Below are positions 56,903 through 64,000 of a stretch of 64,000 nt of DNA, one piece after another (positions within the stretch are counted from its first letter, which is position 1; each line of letters starts with the position of its first letter). A program made the translations under genes and the position numbers. This DNA is from Sarcomyxa edulis (Eukaryota; Basidiomycota; Agaricomycetes; Agaricales; Mycenaceae), in NCBI GenBank assembly GCA_009761415.1, contig QUOL01000003.1:1302001-1366000 (forward strand), read 5' to 3'. The notes below the pieces were generated by a model, which saw only the letters and a program-made list of their open reading frames with translations, searched no databases and had not been told where the DNA came from.

Positions 56903-59900
56903 ATGGCTACAGCTTTCCTATCTGAAACGACTCCTGGTCCTTACTTTCATGTCGACATCATGCCCGACTTTCCTAACAGAGACAATCGATACAATTCCCT
57001 CGACCCTTCGTCTTCTAGTAACCGTCGTACCAGCACCAGGGACTACAGCACACCCAATCAATCAGACCGGGAAGCACACGAGGACCGATTGAACACACAG
57101 ATCAGCACCAGCGATCCACCACGAGGATCAGACCCGAAAGACGAACCCAATCGTGGTCAAAACGACCTCCAGCTTAGGGATCCGCGAGATGGTATGGGAG
57201 CCTCTGACTTGCAGTCTTTGCGTTCACAGTCGCAGCAATCACAGCAGCTTCGACCAGAAAGCGCAGTGTCCTACTCACTTCCTCACGGACCTGCTCGTCG
57301 TGTCGTTGAGAGATACAGTCTGGACGATAGGGTACAGAGAATTCCTTCCAGAGGTTCTGCGGAGACCAGACCAACAGCTTTCGAGTCTGCTGTTGATACC
57401 GGAGCGGGCTCTCAGCCTCGTCAACATCTAGTACCAGGACAATCACAGAACTCTCCTCAAGATCAAGAACGACCCATATCCATGCTCTCTTCCACTCGAC
57501 GACAACCCACGATACCGAAAGCAGGCATCGGTGCTGGTCCCAGCAATAACACTAATTACTCCCCCATCATGCCTTTGTCCGCATCGCCAGCTTATAACCC
57601 TCCCATATCTCCGAATCACCGCGCTTATCCGCAACATCCCACGTACATCACTCCTCCCACTGCCCCAAATCCTGTCAATACCATTTATTCTCCTACTCCG
57701 CTAGTGCCTCAGGAAGAGGTGTGTGTGGAATGCGCGATGCGCGACCAAGAGATGGCGGACATTGATGTCAGTTCCCCGACAGCCTGGGAACGTGATAGTG
57801 ACGTTGCCTTCAACGAGATCCTACAACGAGAAGTCGCTGAAGAGGCAGCAGGAATAGTGAATACTGACCCGACGAGGCCAAAGATCAGAGGTGACCGACT
57901 TACCGAGCAGAATGTCGAAGTATGGTTGACCATGGTGAGAGTTCTTCATAAATCCATGTATCGTTATATACCAACTCATTGTCGCAGAACCCACGAGAGC
58001 CGACATCACGACAACATACTTTGATTACATATATCAAATCTCAACGAGCATTGCTTGAAGCTGAGGCCCTCGCTCGTACTCGTGCCATGCAGGAATCAAA
58101 GCAGCTCGATAACAGAATGAGAGACACGTACTCTCAACTACGGAGATCTGCATACGACTCTGGAAGTAGTTCAGCGCCCATGGATGACACAGGTGGTGTA
58201 CGCATCAAACCACCCCAATCCCCAATATTCCCAACGAACCACGCACACGCCCGTAGTCAGTCACGAGAAATAACGCTGCTTGAAAACGGGATGATAGTCG
58301 AGCATGTAGATGTGCGGAAAGAAGAAAAGGAAGCCCGCGAGCGGAGACGAAAGGAAGAGAGACGAGCACGAAAGTCATCACGAAGCTCGGGGATTGACGT
58401 CACTTCCCTCTATTCTGTTGGTAGCCTTCCTCCCCAGCCTGAAGGTGGCTCTTCAGGATTGAAGCCCGGGTCACGTTACTCCAACGCTAGCATGTCCAGG
58501 CCTATGAGTGTTCTGACGGTGCCTATCGACCGACCAGATCTACCTCGTGCGCATTCGCAAGCGTCGTTTTCGGACGTGCATAGTCTTGGTTCAGGATCAC
58601 CGAGGCGCACCCGGTTCTTCGGATTCAAAAACCTCAGTGCCGGATGGCGCAGCCAAGACAGCCTCGCCCCATCTGGTATGTCAGGAAGTATGGTCGATAT
58701 GCAGTCAGTCCACCTTCTTCTCAAATTCTTTCTCCCATATTTGCTCACGCTTTTTCAGTGTTGCCCTACAACGCGAAGCGTACAGTCATCAATATCCAGC
58801 AGTGGACCTTGCTACGCCGTCTCGTCGAAGTCAAATTTGGCCCCCTCCAGAGGACGAACGACCTCAGGTCGAAGTTGAGGTTAAATCAGTCGAAAAGCCC
58901 AAGAAGAAGAAAGTCTTTTCGAAAATTTGGCACATCGTTACTGGTTCTACGAAGCATAGCGTACTGGCTACCCGTGGCTCTTCGAATTCTTTCGATCGTA
59001 ATGATGACGATCTTCCATTAGCACCCCCTCCACCATTGTCCTATCTCGTCGACCGTCGACCGAGTGAAATGCTCACGACTGCAGGCCGTCACGGTTCCAC
59101 CCCCTCCCTCGCTTCTGTCTCATCTCCGAAAATGGGGCTTTCTTCTCCTGTTAACAGCGGTATGTCTTCGTCTACAGCACCGTCTAGTATCTTGCCGTCA
59201 CCCACCTCATTACAATCGTATGGTCCTGGTATAGGGAATACTAAGGACACCCGACCATCTAGTGGAAACTATGATGAGAACGGACATCTTGACGACATTG
59301 TTCCCGAGCGTCCTCGGAGTCTTCACCCTGTAACCTCAGAGCCAGATATGCGACGACGCCTCTCGACGCCTGCACCATCACGCCTTGCAGGATCACCACC
59401 ACTAAATGCACTACCTGCTTCCCCATTGTACAGAGAAAAATCTCTTCCACCGCTCCCAGCTGAGGCTCGTCCACGTCTCACCCCTTCTCAATCAGATACT
59501 CGACCACAAACCATGTTCCATTATAATACAAATCTACCGCCTCCCGGTTCTGGCCCTGCCCACGACTTCCTTCCACCTCAAGCTCCTTTCCGTACCGCTG
59601 ACGCTCGACGGCAGTCTTTTGGAGGTGTAGCTTCGCGACCTAATGTCAATTCCCATACTATGCCTTCAAGGGCAAGTGGCTTCGATCCACGCCGATCATT
59701 GGCTCCACAATACGGCGAATTTGGACACTCGCGTCGATCGCTCGGTCCTTTGGACGGGTTGGACGTTCAGGGTCATCACCCATCTGTAAACACCCCCATG
59801 CCAACGAAACGAAAGAGTAGATTTGGGCTCTCCTCGCTTTTGGGCAGGAAAAAATCAACTCCAGATAAGCCCCTTATGACTGAGAATGTCGCTTATCAGT

Positions 59901-60118
59901 TCCCTGTTATTCGAAAATCTGGTTCCGACGGACAAGACGAGGTTCTGACAAATGGCTACGCCACGTCGACGTCGAGACATAGTGCTCTAAGCACCGCGGC
60001 AGGTCAACGAATGTCTGTCGTGTCAAGAAAAGCACTCGAGGAACTGGTATCCCAGGATACCGAGTTCGTCGCTTACCGTTACCCATCGAACGAGCAGCGT
60101 TTAGACCTTCTACGTTAG
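56903..60118 (+). CDS. large Ser/Pro/Arg-rich disordered protein, conserved hypothetical
   Basis: Three exons joined at about 57932/57986 and 58700/58758 give roughly 1030 residues. Most of it is low-complexity Ser/Pro/Gln/Arg. Ordered islands are visible: VECAMRDQEMADIDVSSPTA with a CxxC (CVECAM), then DSDVAFNEILQREVAEEAAG. After the first intron come QHTLITYIKSQRALLEAEAL and a charged coiled coil KEEKEARERRRKEERRARKS. A basic patch (KSVEKPKKKKVFSKIWHIVT) and RKSRFGLSSLLGRKKST lie later; the end is DTEFVAYRYPSNEQRLDLL. No catalytic domain or transmembrane segment was recognised. Repeated RxxS-type contexts suggest a phosphorylated scaffold (inference). The orderly splicing and the conserved-looking C-terminus argue for a real gene. 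Confidence 0.75.
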
Positions 60119-60479
60119 AACGCCGCTATGCACTGCTTTTCCATTGCCTCCTCACATCTTTTTGGGTCACGCTTATAACGCTCCTTTAGTTCAACTTTTT
60201 CCTCTCATCTTCATCTTCGTTCTCCTTTTTGGATTCCCTGCCGCATTCCCATACCTGTTGGTGCCAGCTCTGTGCATTCCTTACCCTCGCTTACATATTA
60301 TCACACATCGGACAATCACTTTCCTTTCCCCCGTTTTCTCCCTCAGAATGCATGCGAGTTCAAACTCGAATCTCTCATATGATCATTCCCCTCGTATTTA
60401 TATATGTACCATAGCTGCGAGGCTAAGCAGTTTACCGCTCCTTGTTGGCCTGGAGGAAAGTATAATAAAAACTACATAG
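60119..60479. other. convergent 3' region, no gene seen
   Basis: T/C-rich sequence between the disordered-protein stop (+) and the second P450 stop (-). A short hydrophobic frame here (60144-60479) is caused by pyrimidine bias. Confidence 0.45.
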
Positions 60480-62663
60480 TCACGAATTTCCATCCAGATG
60501 TAAGTCGGACTTTGCCTTGAAAACCAGGACTGCCTTGCTGTTAGGAAGGGTAGTACCGTTGAAGATGGTGTTTGGAGGCCTCTCTGTTTTCTCTGGAGGG
60601 TAAAAGAAGTCATAGTGGAGGAGGAGGTATCCAAGAATTATCTTGAGGTCCATCTGATATCGTTTCAGTAAGCAGGCGGGTCAGAGTCGATATTGAACAA
60701 AACTCACAGCAGCGAAAAATCGACCAGGACATGCATGTCGACCTAGCCATTTTTGTTTGACTCGTCTTCGTACTATAGATAATGCATGGAACTCACCTGC
60801 ACCAAACACAAGATACTAACGACTTGATCTCAGACAACATATCACGAGTATCAGAAGCCTTAACTTCGGAGAAACTCACGTTATTATCAAGTGTGGTAAA
60901 ACCATGTTTGATATCGCTTTCTTCCTCCTCCCGTAGCTTTGAGAAACGGAAGGGATCGAATACTTCTGGGTTGGAATAGACTTCTGGATTGAAATGGACG
61001 GCTCTGAGGGAGAGGGAGTCAGATGGATTGTATCAAGTCTTTATGAGAAGCAAATACCTCATATCAATCGAAAGTGTATAGCCTTTAGGAATAACGGTGC
61101 CATCCAAGAGTTTACCATCTTGAAGCATTAATCGCGGTAAACCAGCTAGATTTCAAAGGGTGTCGCCAATGAGAATTCAGGCCGCCACGGGATAACTAAG
61201 AACTCTCACTAAGACCAAGTCCATACACTCGACCAACTTCCTTCAGGACGCTGTCTATCTTGCGGAACTTGGAAAGAGCCGCCTTGGTCCAACCGCCTTC
61301 TGACTCGAGTGCATGCCTCGTCTCCTCCCTCATTTGTTCCAGGTCAGATTGAGGCAATGCTGCAAGATCGAATAGAGCTTGTGTGAGGAAGATTGATCTT
61401 TGAACGCATCAGCGAAGAGATTTTGTAAGAAAGATGCGACAGACGAGGTATGGATACTGCCGAAGTTTAGATTCATCACACGCATGGCTAAACTGCTTTC
61501 AGGGTGAGAAACGAGATTGAGAGGGTTTGTAATAGATAGGACATACCCTTCACCTGTCTCCATCGGTGGCGCTCTCCGAATGAGGAACTCGGCGATGTTG
61601 TTCTAGAACACCACATATGTCAGGTCAAGGTTGCGATCATAAGGACATTCTAGAAGGTGTTACTAACTGGTCCGTCCTCGGGGTCTGTCAATTCCCTTTC
61701 CTCCATACGGTTGGTTATGTAGGGGACGATGAATTTCTTGGGCTGTTCTTGGCCCCCAAACATAGATGATAACAGAAAGTATGCAGTCCTGTCACGACCT
61801 CGAGTCAGGTATGCTGTAATTGGACCTTATTTTTGCACTCACGGACGAAGAAACTTAGGCATCCATCTCAGAAAATGGGCATATAAAACAAGAGTTTCTG
61901 CAAAATGTACGATCGCGTCAATAAATCCGGGGTTCCGACAAAGTCCAGTTCCCAATACTGCTCGATTACTGATGCGGGCTATCATGTGGGTCATCGTGTT
62001 AAAAACAGGGACGTGTATGGGTTCTGATGCGAGGAAACGGTTAGAACAAGATGGAATAGTCAAAGGGTTGGAACTCACTGGCATCTTTATCTGGATTGAA
62101 GGTATCTTCCATGGCTAACTGAGTCTCATCAAGAACCTCGGGAATGAAAGAGGTAATCGCCCGAGTCACCTCGGTACGGACTACTGCAGCCTGGAACGGA
62201 TTTCCTTGCTGCCCAGGATTCATGGTATGATCCAGTTGTAGGTTCTGCAGTGTGAAGGTTGTTAGACGAATTTATAGGGCTTGATAGTGAACCGTTGACC
62301 TCATTCACCGCAATCGGTTGGTTGATCTGTGTAGACAAATGAGCAAGTAGCACACATTAGCTAGGTATAACCGATACTCACTATGCTGTCGTTACTTGCG
62401 CGCAACTGTTCTACGTGTTCGGGACCCAATAAGATCAGCCACCCTGCGAGAGTCGGTACGGCAAAGGGGCGACCTCTGAATTCAGCAGATCCCTCGTTAA
62501 TGAGCTTCTCAGCATTGACAGTGTACACCAGAGCGGTCCTTATGTATCCGATAAGACCAGGAGCACCGACGCGAGGAATACCAGGTGGGGAGGCAGTCAG
62601 ACCAACGAGAAGATAGAAGAAAGATATAACAGCAGCGCCTGCCGCTAGAGCACCTAAAATCAT
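60480..62663 (-). CDS. Cytochrome P450 monooxygenase (second of two)
   Basis: The N-terminal anchor (MILGALAAGAAVISFFYLLV) is followed by a short hinge PPGIPRVGAPGLIGYI and by EFRGRPFAVPTLAGWLILLG. The I-helix, rebuilt across an intron with donor GTCTGT, reads NLNFGSIHTSSIFLTQALFD: the usual acidic residue before Thr is replaced (IHTSS). This occurs in several Agaricomycete P450 families. The ExxR motif is VLKEVGR. The heme loop, rebuilt across another intron, is FGAGRHACPGRFFAA with the ligand cysteine. The end is KIILGYLLLHYDFFYPPEKT through HLDGNS. Around fourteen exons are needed. It differs clearly from the first P450, so the two are not recent duplicates. The substrate is unknown. Confidence 0.9.
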
Positions 62664-63249
62664 ATCGTCGATGGAGAATTTTGAGGAGAATTTTGAGGAG
62701 GTAGTACGGCCCTAGTAACAGCAAATTCTCAGCAATGCAGACAAAACACCCTTGTTTAGGTTCGTAAGTTTGTCAAAAGCTTGTTGTAAGCTCGACCCTA
62801 CCCACACGATGTATATAATTAGTGCAGCCCCGTATGCATCTGGAAACATTCCGAGCGCGCTGAATGGTATGTTGGAACAGCCTGATGAAAACATGGGAAA
62901 CAACCACATGTCCGTGTTATCCGAGTCCAAAAGGGTTTATGCCGAAAAGGGACATTGTCGACTCTTACATAAGGTTTCGATCGGAATCGCCGAATCGGTC
63001 CAAGTTGACTCTGTTGTGCAAGAGCTTCCACCGCTTGTAACATTTCACGATCGACTTTGGAGTCTGGAGCTGGAGTCGTACGTTTGGGGCGACTCCGGAT
63101 GGTATTACTGACGAGCTTTCGTAGTTTATTCGTCACGATGACCATCTCCCCACCTCATTCCAAGGCTTGGCCGTCACAGCCTCACCGGTCTGGTCTGATT
63201 ATAAAAGGGTGGAAAATTCACTTGAAACGACACCCAATCTCTCAACAAC
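62664..63249. other. divergent intergenic region, P450 and hydrophilic-protein promoters
   Basis: The 586-nt gap carries promoters in both directions. Frames on both strands lack domain character. Confidence 0.5.
63200..63207 (+). promoter_or_regulatory. TATA box of the hydrophilic-protein gene
   Basis: TATAAAAG lies 43-50 nt upstream of the ATG at 63250, an arrangement typical of highly expressed or stress-inducible fungal genes. Confidence 0.5.
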
Positions 63250-64000
63250 ATGACACTCTTCGGAAACAACAAACACGAAAACGATAACGGTGTTCTTCAC
63301 AAGAACGTAAGTCTTCACATTTTCAATCATATAGCTACGCTCATTGACTCCAATTTGAACTTACAGGCTAACACCTCTGATGCCACACGCAGTCATCAGT
63401 ATGCCGGCGACAACCACGTTAGCGCCAACGTAGACAGTCACGGTAATGCCAGGACTGGAACACACATCGATGGACGCAACAACGTCCCCGGTACCCTCCC
63501 AGGTACTCACGTAGAGAGTCGTGATCATGCCATGCCCATCAGCAATACTGGTGGGTTCCCTCAAGGCCAAGGCCAAGGTCACAACAGCGACCTCTCCAAC
63601 ACCAACAGAGCGTATGGCACTGAAAATCAGGTGAGTTCACCCTTCTGTTTTCGTATGTCAACAACAATTTCCTGACGTTATCCGAAGGCCCGCACACATC
63701 AAGGCAATGGCGAAATCACCCAGCCTGGAATGACCACGGGCAATCATAATCCTCTTGCACCGTTGCCGCAGTCATCTACCCACCACGCATCACAGCAGGT
63801 ACACGCCGAGCGTGGACATTCTGTCAGCGGAAAGGTAGAGCATGCCTTGGGCTCACTCGTTGGCAGCTCCGCTTTGAAGGCGAAAGGCCTTCAAAAGGAA
63901 CAGTGCGTACACCTCCACTAACATCTTGTGAAAACGTCTCATCGGTTGTTGCGTTTTACTTTTCAGAGAAGTCCGTGATATCAAACTCCAAGGTCAAGAG
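63250..64000 (+). CDS. hydrophilic Asn/His/Gly-rich protein, partial at the window end
   Basis: The start MTLFGNNKHENDNGVLHKN is followed by exons encoding DATRSHQYAGDNHVSANVDS, HGNARTGTHIDGRNN and GGFPQGQGQGHNSDLSNTNR. A conserved-looking segment then follows: HSVSGKVEHALGSLVGSSAL, KAKGLQKEQEVRDIKLQGQE. The last part is joined across an intron (donor GTGCGT after AAGGAACA, acceptor TTTTCAG). The frame runs off the window. The composition (Asn, His, Gly, no hydrophobic core) suggests an intrinsically disordered, stress- or desiccation-type protein. The GKVEHALGSLVGS segment recalls CsbD-like stress proteins, but I am not sure of homology. A clear TATA box precedes it. Confidence 0.7.

Overview
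The window is nuclear DNA of a filamentous basidiomycete, most likely an Agaricomycete. Coding sequence is broken by many short GT-AG introns of about 35-70 nt. The gene set is typical of mushrooms: a CSL transcription factor, a BTA1 betaine-lipid synthase, serine-rich cupredoxin secretory proteins, P450s, F-box and BTB proteins, and a stand-alone I9 peptidase inhibitor. No bacterial-type operons, CRISPR arrays, rRNA or convincing tRNA genes were seen. Most gene models were built by joining open frames at splice sites that restore conserved motifs. Start and stop positions are firmer than every internal exon edge.

Layout. 1-5.9 kb: gene-poor, with one decayed multi-exon gene near 2.8-3.5 kb. 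6.3-9.6 kb: CSL DNA-binding factor (+). 10-11.2 kb: degraded F-box/LRR-like sequence (-). 11.3-18.9 kb: compact housekeeping block with NSE4 (+), BTA1 (+), KTI12 (-) and MIA40 (+). 19.1-35.0 kb: a long run of minus-strand genes, MCM2, cytochrome P450, a GPCR-like membrane protein, an SSU1/TDT transporter, a WrbA-like quinone reductase and a BRAP2/ETP1 RING protein. A short-chain dehydrogenase remnant lies in this run on the plus strand. 35.2-42.1 kb: conserved hypothetical (+), I9 inhibitor (-), a MITE-like element, a MAG1-type DNA glycosylase with a suspicious exon (+), and an F-box protein (-). 42.7-51.7 kb: two-domain cupredoxin (-), acyl-CoA synthetase (-), BTB protein (+) and a Ser/Thr kinase (+). 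52-55.4 kb: two tandem F-box paralogues (-). 55.5-64 kb: complex I subunit NDUFS7 (+), a large disordered protein (+), a second P450 (-) and the start of a hydrophilic protein cut by the window end (+).

Functional themes are genome maintenance (MCM2, NSE4, MAG1), mitochondrial biogenesis and respiration (MIA40, NDUFS7), ubiquitin-linked adaptors (F-box, BTB, BRAP2), and lipid or small-molecule chemistry (BTA1, acyl-CoA synthetase, P450s, SSU1, WrbA). They look like ordinary neighbours rather than one cluster; I see no convincing biosynthetic or defence system. The most unusual features are structural. One P450 places both its oxygen-activation motif and its heme cysteine in microexons of 14 and 11 nt. 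The MAG1 locus has a 7-nt microexon and a shifted reading frame across a conserved helix, just downstream of a TA-flanked inverted-repeat element. KTI12 appears to use a GC-AG intron. The first coding exon of MCM2 is only its ATG.
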